A stretch of 64,000 nt of DNA. Source: JAIQFL01 sp035295745 (GTDB taxonomy: Bacteria > Acidobacteriota > Terriglobia > Bryobacterales > Bryobacteraceae). The position numbers and the translations under genes were made by a program. Under the pieces are notes generated by a model. That model made no database searches and was not told the DNA's origin. It saw only the letters and a program-made list of their open reading frames with translations. This document shows positions 19,701 through 27,431 of the stretch, piece after piece. The stretch's first letter is position 1. Each line of letters opens with the position of its first letter. The DNA lies in the NCBI GenBank assembly GCA_035295745.1, contig DATGIL010000015.1, positions 62,001 to 126,000 of the forward strand. The letters run 5' to 3'.

Positions 19701-20139
19701 TGACGAGTTTCGCCCAGCGGCCCGGGTCGGCGATCATGGGGCCGCCGGCTTCGGCAAAGATGGCACGGCGCGAAAACCAGAAGTTGACCGAGCGGGTGGG
19801 GGCGACGTTGCCAGCCTGGTACACCTGCCCGGCGAGCAGTTCGGGTTCAAGACCCGAGTGGAGCATCACGCTGGTTTTGGTGGTGCCCGGTTCGCCCATG
19901 ATGAGGAAGACCGGAAGGCCGGCAACTTTGCCGCCTTGTTCCAGCTTGGCAGCGGCCAGTTTGGTTTCGGCTTCGTGGATGAGGACGGAGATCTCATCAC
20001 CGCCGGGTGCTACGACTTCGCCACCGGCGGCCGCAGCGGCGGCTGCAGCCTTCTTTTCCTTTCTCTTTTTCAGAAAAAGGATGACGACCAGGACAATGAG
20101 AGCGATGAGGGTTGCGGTCAAAGAGCCATAAAGAAGCAT
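16768..20139 (-). CDS. tssM: Type VI secretion membrane-complex protein TssM (IcmF)
   Basis: 1123 residues. N-terminal transmembrane helix (about 2-23) with a basic KKRKEKK end, a GTPase-like cytoplasmic domain beginning VFLIMGEPGTTKTS, a second membrane helix near residue 435 (WMLLSGSILAFLLLV), and a long periplasmic region ending in a beta-rich domain, as in IcmF/TssM. The P-loop reads GEPGTTKTS: the last Gly before Lys is Thr, so NTP binding may be weak or lost, as in many TssM. TssM forms the inner-membrane to outer-membrane bridge with TssL and TssJ. Translation follows tssL after 12 nt; order tssK-tssL-tssM is the usual one. Confidence 0.93.
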   Translation of the reverse strand: MLLYGSLTATLIALIVLVVILFLKKRKEKKAAAAAAAAGGEVVAPGGDEISVLIHEAETKLAAAKLEQGGKVAGLPVFLIMGEPGTTKTSVMLHSGLEPELLAGQVYQAGNVAPTRSVNFWFSRRAIFAEAGGPMIADPGRWAKLVKKLQPRGAVVRKGEQAPRAALVCFDCENFTKSGAPEIASNAARNLRARLGEISQGLGINLPVYALFTKTDRLPFFTDFVRNLTNEESTQVLGVTLPMLDRRSEGVYAEEETARLTGQFERLFRSLADARIEFLAREGDANKLPTAYEFPRAFRKVRPALVQFLVDLCRPSQLTVGPFLRGFYFAGVRPVIINEMAPVEAAQQSAEAGPTGATGIFNRAMMANAARQAAARPQVVGTRKVPQWLFLAHLFNDILLVDRAALGASGASAKTSTARRWMLLSGSILAFLLLVMFTISFFNNRGLENDVREAAIGISSVGSSSSDVASLDVLRRLDRLRESLVTLRKYHNEGSPWLYRWFLYIGEDLYRPTKAIYFDRFRLAMFGQTQNAMLANLRSLPGSPVPDHEYQPTYDCLKGYLMTTSNHDRTTKLFLTPTLTTWWTVNKSVDPERLALAQKQFDFYAEELKEENPYSSENDGQSVERARSYLKQYAGTERVYNFMLAEADKSGKSVQFNRDFPGSAAVLINNKEVRGAFTAGGRKFMTDAIGHADRYFNGETWVLGDPGPGNINDRAQLERDLKGKFDNDWVQAWIGYINAAAVVRYSGLKDAANKLKQHSSNLAPLLEMSSQASQNTNGQDSGSKIFQPVRIVTPPEITDRYVGASNQGYITALAQLQSAIDTIADKPQPNESELASALQVAKAAETSVTTLSLNFNADSPIQARVQKLLTDPIVFVEPYLKPPSPAISLNQAGKQMCAQITPIFNKYPFKGSPEAPPSTLQEFDSVFKPKEGIIWQFYDQNLAKILSRSGTHFVPIPGSNVNITPAFLNFLNHAGDFTEAAYQGGTGPKFNYQVKPELAPEQQSIKVAIDGNTVVFTTANAAPKPFTWPGPVPGTQMSVTFQGGKDFDFPTFPGLWSVFNFVARANKRMGDTVEFVLTSGVPPQPITNPSTGQPVTVRLTFLANPQIFMPGYFSFTCVSDVAK

Positions 20140-20151
20140 CGGCGCGACTCC

Positions 20152-20850
20152 TTAACTGATAGCCGGTGCCAGCGCGCGTACCGCCGACACTCCCGAATGA
20201 AGAATGATTTCGTAAATGATAAAGCACACCAGCATCACGCCGGCCGAGACCGACGCGATGATTTTCAATTTGCGGATCCAGGGATCGAGCATCGCGCGCA
20301 TGGTGCCGGGGGGCAGCATCCAGGCCGGCGACAGCGGGCCGAACGGTCCACGAATGCGGCGGATTTTTTCGTGCACCTTGGCCATGATTTGGTCGCGCTC
20401 GCCGCGTCCGCCGGCGCGATACCGGCCGACGAATCCCAGCAGGAGGCAGAGGTAATAGACTTCGAGCAGGTCTCCCAGATCCTGCGAATCGCTCTTCCCC
20501 ATGAGTTGCGCGAGGTTTTGAAAGAAGACTTCGCCGGCAATGTGAGTTCCGAACATTTCTTCCTGGATCGGCTGCCGCAGCCAGTCGGCAAAGATGGGGT
20601 TTTGTGAGTTGAGGACGGACTCGTCGAGAAAAGCGACTACAGCGAAGGTCGCGTAATTGGCGTCGTCGGAATTGTACCCGGCGGCGAGTGCCTGGTCGCG
20701 GGCGCTGTTCAATGCCTCGCGATTGTAGTGGCGGAAGGCATTGGCATCGGGGATGCTCTGGCTGTTGGCGCGGAGCCTCTCGATGGCGGTCAGGACCTCC
20801 TGGTAGATCAGAGCCAGGTTCTCGGGCCTGCGAGTGTTGGAAGGTGTCAT
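20152..20850 (-). CDS. tssL: Type VI secretion protein TssL (DotU family)
   Basis: 232 residues. The conserved N-terminal cytoplasmic DotU domain shows LIYQEVLTAIERLR, YNSDDANYATFAVVAFLDE and FYLCLLLGFVGRY-like segments (here VYYLCLLLGFVGRY). A single C-terminal transmembrane helix (about 195-218) anchors it. No OmpA/peptidoglycan-binding extension is present, so peptidoglycan anchoring must come from another protein. It overlaps tssK by ATGA (4 nt), which indicates translational coupling. Confidence 0.93.
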   Translation of the reverse strand: MTPSNTRRPENLALIYQEVLTAIERLRANSQSIPDANAFRHYNREALNSARDQALAAGYNSDDANYATFAVVAFLDESVLNSQNPIFADWLRQPIQEEMFGTHIAGEVFFQNLAQLMGKSDSQDLGDLLEVYYLCLLLGFVGRYRAGGRGERDQIMAKVHEKIRRIRGPFGPLSPAWMLPPGTMRAMLDPWIRKLKIIASVSAGVMLVCFIIYEIILHSGVSAVRALAPAIS

Positions 20851-22202
20851 GTCTGGTTATCCAAAACGACCAAGATTTCGGCGTCGGGATTGGGGAATTC
20901 GCCAGGGATGTAAACTCCGACCTTGCGCACTTTGGTCATGTGATCCCAGCAGCCGCCGGTCCGGCTGATGCCGAAGTAGTGAGTCTCTACGCGCGTGGAG
21001 ATGGCGGACGGCGGGATAGGCAGGTGGGTCAAGGCCATTCCGGGAAGAGCATCAGCGACGAGACGACGCACAAACTGCGGCGTACAGACTTTGATAAGGC
21101 GCGGGGTGCTCTCCATGAGGAGCGCTTCACCCATATCGGCGTGGATCGCGAAGACCCAGCGGGAGCGGCCCAGGCAGCGCTGGTCGATGATGTCGCCTTC
21201 CCAGTAGTAATCGCCGGCAGGCTTGAGCGGAATGCTGATGCAGTTGGTCGGGACGATGGTTTCGAGGTGGAGGCGGATGTGGCGTTCCAACTCGTCGAAG
21301 ACATCGCCAAGGCGCAGATGGTCGTATAGCGGCAGAGTCCGCGGATGGGATTCGAGCGCAAAAGTGCAGAGCGCTCCGGCGAGGCGGGACATCTCAATGA
21401 AGAGCTCTTCCGGGTGGCCGTGCTTGGCGACCATCTGGTGGCGAAGCGGAGGAAGGGCTGAGTTGATGGCGTGCAGCAGCCAGAAATTGGCGATTTCACG
21501 AGTGGAAAATTCGGTGCCGATCTGTGAGCCGCGGCCGGATCCACGACTGATGGTGGCGGCCTTTTCGTCGAGGATTTCGATGATGCGCTGCACCATCATC
21601 ATCAAGGTCGTACTGCCGCTGATATCGAGCAAAGGGGGAACGAAACGGGAGTCGTAGACGTAATGGCCGGAACCATCGCGTACTACGCGAGCGATCGGCT
21701 GAGTGAGGAATTCGTCGGTGGGCTCGGTGTCGAAGAGAATCCGGACGTTCTTCCGTCCCATGCGGACGGAGCGCTCATCGGCGCCGCTATTCTCGTCGGA
21801 GAGGAGTTGCGATTCTGCCTGGTACCGCGCGACGGCGCCATCTTCGGTGAGGGAACAGTTGTAGCCATTGCGCTTGCGGGGCGGGATGGCGAGTAGTACC
21901 AGAATGGAATCGCGAATAGGTGGAAAGAGATCGCCAATAGTACGGGCTGGGGGAGGCGCATCGCTCTCCGGCATGTCAAAGGGCAGGCCGTCGGGGAGGA
22001 TTCCGCGAGCATGAACAATGGAAACGGTACCATTACGTAATGCTTCGCCGTCCATTTTGATGCCGGCCAGACCGAAGGGAGCGAACCAAAGGGAGGCTGT
22101 GGCAAACTGGATGGAATCTTCGAAATAGCGGCTTTGCGCCTGAAAATGGTGGGGTCCCAGGTACATTCCTTCCGACCAGACCACTCGAGAAAGTAGCCGC
22201 AT
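20847..22202 (-). CDS. tssK: Type VI secretion baseplate protein TssK
   Basis: 451 residues. The opening VVWSEGMYLGPHHFQAQSRY is the hallmark of TssK. Further family segments include GIKMDGEAL, the LLDISGS region, and an HLPIPPSAI C-terminal stretch. TssK trimers connect the baseplate wedge to the TssLM membrane complex. First gene of the minus-strand tss block; the sheath, ATPase, tube and spike genes (tssB, C, H, D, I) are not in this window, so the system is split or continues elsewhere. No good ribosome site is visible before the start. Confidence 0.95.
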   Translation of the reverse strand: MRLLSRVVWSEGMYLGPHHFQAQSRYFEDSIQFATASLWFAPFGLAGIKMDGEALRNGTVSIVHARGILPDGLPFDMPESDAPPPARTIGDLFPPIRDSILVLLAIPPRKRNGYNCSLTEDGAVARYQAESQLLSDENSGADERSVRMGRKNVRILFDTEPTDEFLTQPIARVVRDGSGHYVYDSRFVPPLLDISGSTTLMMMVQRIIEILDEKAATISRGSGRGSQIGTEFSTREIANFWLLHAINSALPPLRHQMVAKHGHPEELFIEMSRLAGALCTFALESHPRTLPLYDHLRLGDVFDELERHIRLHLETIVPTNCISIPLKPAGDYYWEGDIIDQRCLGRSRWVFAIHADMGEALLMESTPRLIKVCTPQFVRRLVADALPGMALTHLPIPPSAISTRVETHYFGISRTGGCWDHMTKVRKVGVYIPGEFPNPDAEILVVLDNQT

Positions 22203-22330
22203 AGGTTATCGCGATTCAATGTAACATTAACTTTCGGGTTTAGGAAACCATCTATGGTACGTGCCGTCGATTACAGTAGCAAATTCTGCGCGCAGAGAGC
22301 GCATGCCATGATGGGGGAGCAGGGCTTGCC

Positions 22331-25207
22331 ATGGATTTTTATAAGAGATATGAACTCATTGAACCGCTAGCGGGACCGGGTACGAAAAGCTTTCGCGCGA
22401 AGCAGGCATCGACGCAGCGCGACGTCACGGTTCATCTCTTGATCGGCGGGCGCACACCGGAGAACGAGCAGTTGCTGGCCCGATTGCGCGCGATGCCGGC
22501 GCAATCTTTTTCAAAGCTGATCGAAGTCGGCGATAACGACGGCACCCCGTACGTGGTGACAGTGGCGCCTCCGTATCAGCACCTCGCAGAGTGGTTGACC
22601 GATCAGGAGACGGCAGCGGCTCAGAGTGCGCAGCGGTTCACGCATGCGGGTGCATTCCGGGCCCCGGTAGCGCCACCCGACATTACGGGAGCAAGTCCGT
22701 CGCCTCGGCGGGATCCGGCGACGCAGCCCGCGCCGCCGCGGAAGCCTTCCTCCGGAATGTGGGTACCGCCGCAGCAGGATCTGCCGGAGATGCCGACCCG
22801 CCCTTCACTTGCCTCGATGGCGCCGCCGACGCCCGTGGCTCCCGCGCCGCCGGTTTCGCCGGCTGCCCCGAGCGTGATGCCAGGCGCGCAAGAACCGGGC
22901 GAATTTACAAAGATGTTTCAGCGGGGGCCCTCGCCGGCGGCGGATCCTCCGCCTCAGGCTCGTGCGCCGGAGATGCCGGCCAAGCCTCCGTCGTACTCAG
23001 GCCCCCCGCCATCGAGTGCGCCCGAGCCCGGCGAGTTTACTAAAGTATTCCAGTCCGGGGCGCGTCCGGTTTCGGATTCCTCGAGACCTGCGCCTTCTGC
23101 GCCTTCCGCGCCTTCGGCAGGGGAGCCGGGCGAATTCACCCGGATGTTTCAAAGTGCGGGACGAGCGGATGCCCCGATAGTACAGGAACCGCCGAGAGCG
23201 CCGGCGAAGCCTCCATCGCAGTCGGCACCACCACCACAGGTAGCACGGCCGGTGCAGCCGATACCGCCGTCGCAGCCGGTAACGGCGCCTCAGGAAGAAC
23301 CCGGCGAGTTCACACGGCTGTTTCAGAAGGGTCAAGGCTTGCCGGCTCAGAAGCCGGTCTCGACCCAGGGCGCCGACACGATCTCGTTTCAGGTACCGAT
23401 GGTCCCGCTTCCACCGGAGAAGGGCGCGCCGACGGAGCCCATGGCAAGACCGGATTCGGTTTCGGAGGCGACCGAGCCAGGGGAGTTCACGCGGATGTTC
23501 CAGAAGGGCCCCGAACCCGCACCGCCGTCGTTTCCGGCAGCCACACCGCCATCGGTTGGAACAGGGAAGCCCCCGTCGCAACCAACTGCCGGCGAGCCGG
23601 GCGAGTTCACGCAACTGTTCGGTCCCACTGCGCGGCCTCCACAGCGCCCTGTCCAGCCGCTCGAGACGATGCAAAACCCGGTTTATGGCGCGCCTGCGAA
23701 ACCCCCGACGCCTCCCAGCACGGTGCCCAAGCCGATCACGCAAAGTCCGGCGCCTCCGGCACCCAAGCCGGCCGCGCCTGGTCCGCCCCGGGAAGAGGGA
23801 CCCGGAGAGTTCACGCAGATGTTCGGGGCCTCGGCGCGGCCTCCGCAGCGTCCGGCACAGCCGCTCGAGACGATGCAGAATCCGGCATTCGGCACGACTG
23901 CCGCTGCGAAGCCCCCGGTGCGCCCGACCGCACCCGCGGAAAGTGCGGGCGAGTTCACGAAGGCCTTCGGCAATCCAGCGGATCTGCAAACGATGGAGGG
24001 CCAAGCCTATCTTGCGACGCCGAAGGCACCAGCAAGCAGCCCCGCGCCAGTAGCGGGGGAGTTTACGAAGGAATTTGGGAGGAGCCCGATCGAGTCGTTG
24101 CAGACCTCTCAGAATCCGGCCTATGGCGCGCCGAAACCGCCTTCGCAGGCGCTTCCCCCCAGTCCGCCGAGATCGACGCCTCCGGTGGCATCGTTCCAAG
24201 GCGAGTTTTCAGGGATGTTCCAGGAGCCGCCGCGTCCAGTGTCGTCGAGTCCTGCCAAGCCGGGAAGTCCGTCGCAGGGCCCGGGCGAGTTCACGCAGAT
24301 GTTCAACTCGCCACTGCCCGACAAGCCAGAGCCACAGGAAGAATGGGCGAAAAAGCAGTCTAAACCCGCACCGAACCCAGGTTTCCGGCCGACGGTTCCC
24401 CCCGCCGGAGGAGACCGGTCGCGCGAGCAGGAGGACAAGTCACAAGGGGAGTTCACGCGCTTCTTCCGGCCGCCCGGGGCGAGCGGGCAACCTCCGCAGC
24501 CGATGCCCTCCGGTCCCTCGTTCCAGAGCAGTCCGGTGGGAGCGATGCCGCAAACGCAGCAACCGCAGCCTTTGGCCACGCCGCGGGCGCCGCAACCCTC
24601 GCCATCGGCGCCGGGTGAATTCACCCGGATGTTCGGTCGGCCGACTCAGGATCCGCAAGCGGCTCCGATGAGTGGAGGGAGTTCGTCGTCGGGAGCGACT
24701 GGAATGTTTGCCAATCCGTTGCCTGCGGCAGGACCGGGACAGACAGCGGCCAACAATCCTTTCCTTCCGCAGCCTCCAGTTCCGCAACCGGCGCCGGTGG
24801 CGGCTCCGGCCGCGCCGGAGCCGCAAGGTCCGAGCGAATGGACCATGATGATCGATCGGCAGAAGCTGCAGGCTGCCGGTGGCGGCGCGCCTGCCGCGGC
24901 TCCACAGGCGGGCGGCGGCTCGCCGGTGCAATTGCAGGTGAGCCCGCAGGGGGCATACCTGCCGGGCGTGTATCCCCCTCGCCTTCCGAACATTCCGACG
25001 CCGCAGGCGAACATCGGAGGAGTCCACGTTCAGGGGCCCTATGTACCCACACCGCAGCTTCCGACGCCGTCGATCCCGCAGGTAGGCATTCCTGGTGCGA
25101 CGGCGACAGTGACGACGAAGGGTTCGTCGACGCTGATCGAGCGGATCATCTTCTTCCTGCTGGGGATGCTGGTCGGGGCGGGACTGGTGCTGCTGCTGAA
25201 GAAGTAG
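22331..25207 (+). CDS. Tail-anchored Pro-rich protein with 13 GEF[TS] motifs and a kinase N-lobe-like start
   Basis: 958 residues. Residues 1-92 resemble the small lobe of a Hanks kinase (YELIEPLAGPGTKSFRAKQ, then a VTVHLL strand, then GTPYVVTVAPP hinge-like) but no catalytic lobe follows. A Pro/Ala-rich, presumably disordered region then carries GEFTKMFQ-type motifs 13 times (GEF[TS][RKQG][ML/V/A/E/F]F), plus one degenerate SEWTMMI. Four copies of an LETMQNPAYG-like motif lie between later repeats. The last 25 residues are a hydrophobic helix ending LLLKK, a tail anchor. It diverges from tssK across 128 bp, with a kinase gene in the same block. The regular Thr suggests serial phosphorylation sites or docking motifs (inference). 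I do not recognise a named family. Confidence 0.85.
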   Translation: MDFYKRYELIEPLAGPGTKSFRAKQASTQRDVTVHLLIGGRTPENEQLLARLRAMPAQSFSKLIEVGDNDGTPYVVTVAPPYQHLAEWLTDQETAAAQSAQRFTHAGAFRAPVAPPDITGASPSPRRDPATQPAPPRKPSSGMWVPPQQDLPEMPTRPSLASMAPPTPVAPAPPVSPAAPSVMPGAQEPGEFTKMFQRGPSPAADPPPQARAPEMPAKPPSYSGPPPSSAPEPGEFTKVFQSGARPVSDSSRPAPSAPSAPSAGEPGEFTRMFQSAGRADAPIVQEPPRAPAKPPSQSAPPPQVARPVQPIPPSQPVTAPQEEPGEFTRLFQKGQGLPAQKPVSTQGADTISFQVPMVPLPPEKGAPTEPMARPDSVSEATEPGEFTRMFQKGPEPAPPSFPAATPPSVGTGKPPSQPTAGEPGEFTQLFGPTARPPQRPVQPLETMQNPVYGAPAKPPTPPSTVPKPITQSPAPPAPKPAAPGPPREEGPGEFTQMFGASARPPQRPAQPLETMQNPAFGTTAAAKPPVRPTAPAESAGEFTKAFGNPADLQTMEGQAYLATPKAPASSPAPVAGEFTKEFGRSPIESLQTSQNPAYGAPKPPSQALPPSPPRSTPPVASFQGEFSGMFQEPPRPVSSSPAKPGSPSQGPGEFTQMFNSPLPDKPEPQEEWAKKQSKPAPNPGFRPTVPPAGGDRSREQEDKSQGEFTRFFRPPGASGQPPQPMPSGPSFQSSPVGAMPQTQQPQPLATPRAPQPSPSAPGEFTRMFGRPTQDPQAAPMSGGSSSSGATGMFANPLPAAGPGQTAANNPFLPQPPVPQPAPVAAPAAPEPQGPSEWTMMIDRQKLQAAGGGAPAAAPQAGGGSPVQLQVSPQGAYLPGVYPPRLPNIPTPQANIGGVHVQGPYVPTPQLPTPSIPQVGIPGATATVTTKGSSTLIERIIFFLLGMLVGAGLVLLLKK

Positions 25208-25321
25208 AGGACTGGCGGAAGGTCCAAGGGCGTCACACATCTCTTCGCCTGTCAAAGACTCGACTTCTTGCCGTGCGGTCCACGGTTGCCGCTGAAGGTC
25301 TTCACTCGGTCAGAAGAGTAA

Positions 25322-26080
25322 CTAAAGGGACTCGGGGGAGCGGATGCCTTCAGACTGGAGAGCCAGGGCCATCTTGCGGAGGGCCGTTTTGTGGATCTGC
25401 GAGATGCGGCTTTCGTTGACACCGAGGAGGTCAGCGATTTCTTTCATCGTCATGTCGTTGGTGTAATAGAGGAACACGACTCTCTGATAACGCTCGGGGA
25501 GTTTGCCGACGACCCGCGCGAGGGTGATCTGGAGCTGGTGGCGTTCACACATGCGATCGGGCTCCAGATCGGGGGCACCGGCGAATTCCTGCGGGCGATC
25601 GCCATCCTGGTCGGAAACAACCGTAGTGGAAACGAGACCGACGAAGCGCAGTTCCATCTGCATCCGCCGCCAACGTTCCATGCTGACGCCCATGCCTTCG
25701 GCGACTTCGTTATCTTGCGGGGTGCGGCCGAGTTTCGCAGCGAGATCGCGAGTGACGGAATCGACTTGTTTCTGCCGCTTGCGGAGGTCGCGAGATGCCC
25801 AGTCGAGCTGCCGCAGACTGTCGAGGATGGCGCCTTTGATGCGATGTTTGGCATAGCTTTGGAAAGCGACGTTTTTGGAATCGTCGTACTTTTCTACGGC
25901 GTCGAAGAGGCCCAGCACACCGGCATGGATGAGGTCGTCGAGATCGACATGAACGGGAAGGTTTTCATGGACGCGAACGGCGATGGCTCTGACGAGCGAC
26001 AGGTTCTCGATTACGATCTGATCGCGAACCGGGAAGGAAACTGGCTGCCGTTGTTCGATAGACGCACACTGCACCTGCAT
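25322..26080 (-). CDS. FliA/WhiG-type sigma factor of RNA polymerase
   Basis: 252 residues from the ATG at 26080, chosen because AGAGGA lies just upstream and the family begins here; the frame continues open to 26197. Region 2 is clear (LVRAIAVRV, DLDDLIHAGVLGLFDAVEKYD, FQSYAKHRIKGAILDSLRQ-DW), region 3 (VTRDLAAKLGRTPQDNEVAEGMGV) and region 4 helix-turn-helix (MKEIADLLGVNESRISQIHKTALRKM). This is the sigma-28 group, which reads flagellar or developmental promoters. No flagellar genes and no FlgM-like anti-sigma are nearby. Convergent with the GEFT-repeat gene. Confidence 0.93.
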   Translation of the reverse strand: MQVQCASIEQRQPVSFPVRDQIVIENLSLVRAIAVRVHENLPVHVDLDDLIHAGVLGLFDAVEKYDDSKNVAFQSYAKHRIKGAILDSLRQLDWASRDLRKRQKQVDSVTRDLAAKLGRTPQDNEVAEGMGVSMERWRRMQMELRFVGLVSTTVVSDQDGDRPQEFAGAPDLEPDRMCERHQLQITLARVVGKLPERYQRVVFLYYTNDMTMKEIADLLGVNESRISQIHKTALRKMALALQSEGIRSPESL

Positions 26081-26214
26081 GGCTTCGTCCTCTTTCTGAA
26101 ATCTTTTTTGGAGACCGGCTGGTGTTTCCAGACGGATTCTAAGTTTGCACTCGTATTGCCAGATAATAATAGGTGTTAAGAACCTTATTTTCTTCATTTA
26201 AAAATATGTGGAGA

Positions 26215-26248
26215 CGTTTCAAAATGGAACGTTGTTTCAAAGTGAAAC
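26215..26248. promoter_or_regulatory. Paired GTTTC/GAAAC inverted repeats upstream of the sigma factor gene
   Basis: GTTTC-aaaatg-GAAC (26216-26230) is followed by GTTTCA-aag-TGAAAC (26234-26248), and another TGTTTCAC begins at 26256. The region is AT-rich and lies 130-180 bp before the sigma gene start. A dimeric repressor operator is plausible. The rest of 26081-26406 shows no gene. Confidence 0.4.
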
Positions 26249-26406
26249 GCAGGGATGTTTCACAGACGGATGCAACTGGGGTCGCCTGGATTTCGAAAAA
26301 ATTAGATCTATCCACGGCTGGGACGGCGTTGTAGCAGGGATCGTGGTGATCGCGCGGGCAGATAGATCGCAGGTCTCGGGGCGGCCGTGGGGATGCGGCC
26401 AAGTCG

Positions 26407-26662
26407 GGCGATGCGCTGGTGATCTGCACAGAGTTGGGCGCGGTCTCGCCGAAGGCAGTGTCGGGAACGCTGGTGCCGGTGACGGTGACGATCGGCGGGT
26501 GAACCCGAGCGCGTTTTTCGCAGCGGCGACGGGAGGATTCACAGGTCTATACCAAGTCAATGTCATAGACTGGGCGGGATCGCGCCTTCCATCGGGGGCG
26601 CGCTGGTGTTGACGCAGAACGGGCAGAGGCAGCCCAGAAGCGGTGTAACCATTCCGGTTTAG
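26407..26662 (+). pseudogene. Decayed Solibacter-type C-terminal domain (TIGR03437 relic)
   Basis: Three pieces in three frames rebuild the domain. GDALVI-TELGAVSP and VTVTIGG come from the frame starting 26407, which ends in a stop near 26500. GGFTGLYQVNV-DWAGS-LPSGA lies in a second frame, and VLTQNGQ---SGVTIPV in a third, ending with TAG at 26660-26662. That order matches the end of many secreted proteins of Solibacter and relatives. There is no intact upstream protein, so this is a remnant with at least two frameshifts. Confidence 0.7.
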
Positions 26663-26715
26663 TAACGTCTAACGTGAAGGTTGGATTAAAAAGAGTCTGA
26701 AGCTACAAAAGACTC

Positions 26716-26744
26716 TTGACTCTTAGTCAAAAGTATTTTAGGAT
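26716..26744 (+). promoter_or_regulatory. Sigma-70-type promoter with palindromic -35 region
   Basis: TTGACT (26716-26721), 17 bp spacer, TAGGAT (26739-26744). The -35 box is half of a perfect inverted repeat TTGACT-ctt-AGTCAA (26716-26730), a possible operator. No coding start follows; a terminator does at 26873. Confidence 0.6.
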
Positions 26745-26750
26745 TTTAAC

Positions 26751-26902
26751 TGCGTGAGACAAATATTCCAATTCGGAGCCAACGTCAAAGGTAACCCGCG
26801 AACCGTGAAAAATCACGGCTCCCGTGAGGTGACCTGACCCCGTCTTGGAATCACATTCCGATTTCAGGAAAGGGGCGGCCACAAAAATTGGCCGCCCTTT
26901 TT
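26751..26902 (+). ncRNA. Candidate small RNA between promoter and terminator
   Basis: About 150 nt bounded by the promoter above and an intrinsic terminator. It has no plausible coding sequence. Internal hairpins can form (CCGTG-aaaaat-CACGG near 26804-26818; TGGAATcacATTCCG near 26846-26860). I cannot match it to a known RNA family (not visibly 6S, SRP or a common riboswitch). Could also be a leader remnant. Confidence 0.45.
26873..26902 (+). terminator. Rho-independent terminator
   Basis: GGGCGGCC / GGCCGCCC perfect 8-bp stem with a 9-nt A-rich loop, followed by TTTTT. Confidence 0.85.
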
Positions 26903-27008
26903 GCGTCTAAGCGGCTGATTTCGAGCTAAAGGTTTGCAAGAGAAGGGTTTCGCCGGGTCGCCGCTCCGCGGTGGTGGCTCGCCCAACTCGTCACAAATAT
27001 CGAGGCGA

Positions 27009-27141
27009 AGCCGCGCGCGTCAGCAAGCGATCACGAATCACGAGGGCGGTGGCGCTCCCTCACGGTCGCGGCTCGTAAGCTACCCAAGTACGTTCGCGAT
27101 AAGTGCGCTTGGGAGCCGCGCACGTGAGCAAGCGCTGTCCA
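27009..27141. repeat. Degraded inverted copies of the 71-bp repeat family
   Basis: AGCCGCGCGCGTCAGCAAGCG, GCTCCCTCACGGTCGCGGCTCG and GAGCCGCGCACGTGAGCAAGCGCTGTCC are reverse-complement versions of words in the array at 5540-6550. They are diverged and interrupted. They lie in a gene-free stretch upstream of the tRNA cluster. Confidence 0.75.
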
Positions 27142-27334
27142 TCGCGCCGTGGGACAGGCGGATTTTTCACAGCTTCTCAGCAAGCGGTCTTCGACCTTTC
27201 TCTGCAGCCCCTTGCTTCATGACTAACTTGCTTCCTTCGCGGAGTGAGATAGGTGAGTTGTGTTTTGCGGTTGGAAGGCGCGGAAGTAAGCGCCCATGGG
27301 TATTTGACAACTGAATCCTTGTAAGTAGCGAAAC

Positions 27335-27408
27335 GCGGGTGTGGCCTATTGGTTGGGCATCGGATCGCCAGTCCGGTAAACGGAGTTCGATTCTCCGCAC
27401 CCGCTCCA
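27335..27408 (+). tRNA. tRNA-Gly (GCC), with C at position 33
   Basis: Acceptor GCGGGTG/CACCCGC, discriminator T, encoded CCA; D-stem GCCT/GGGC; anticodon stem TCGGA/TCCGG with loop TCGCCAG; T-arm CGGAG-TTCGATT-CTCCG. The anticodon reads GCC and the acceptor and U73 fit glycine. Position 33 is C where U is almost invariant. First gene of a six-tRNA cluster. Confidence 0.85.
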
Positions 27409-27431
27409 TGAGTGACAGATCAGTGATTGCG

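Noticed and set aside
26234..26256. parS centromere site
   Set aside because: GTTTCA-aag-TGAAAC has a 3-nt centre and lacks the 16-bp TGTTTCACGTGAAACA symmetry; no parAB nearby.
27304..27309. TTGACA as tRNA cluster promoter
   Set aside because: It is too close to the first tRNA (25 nt) and no fitting -10 box follows.
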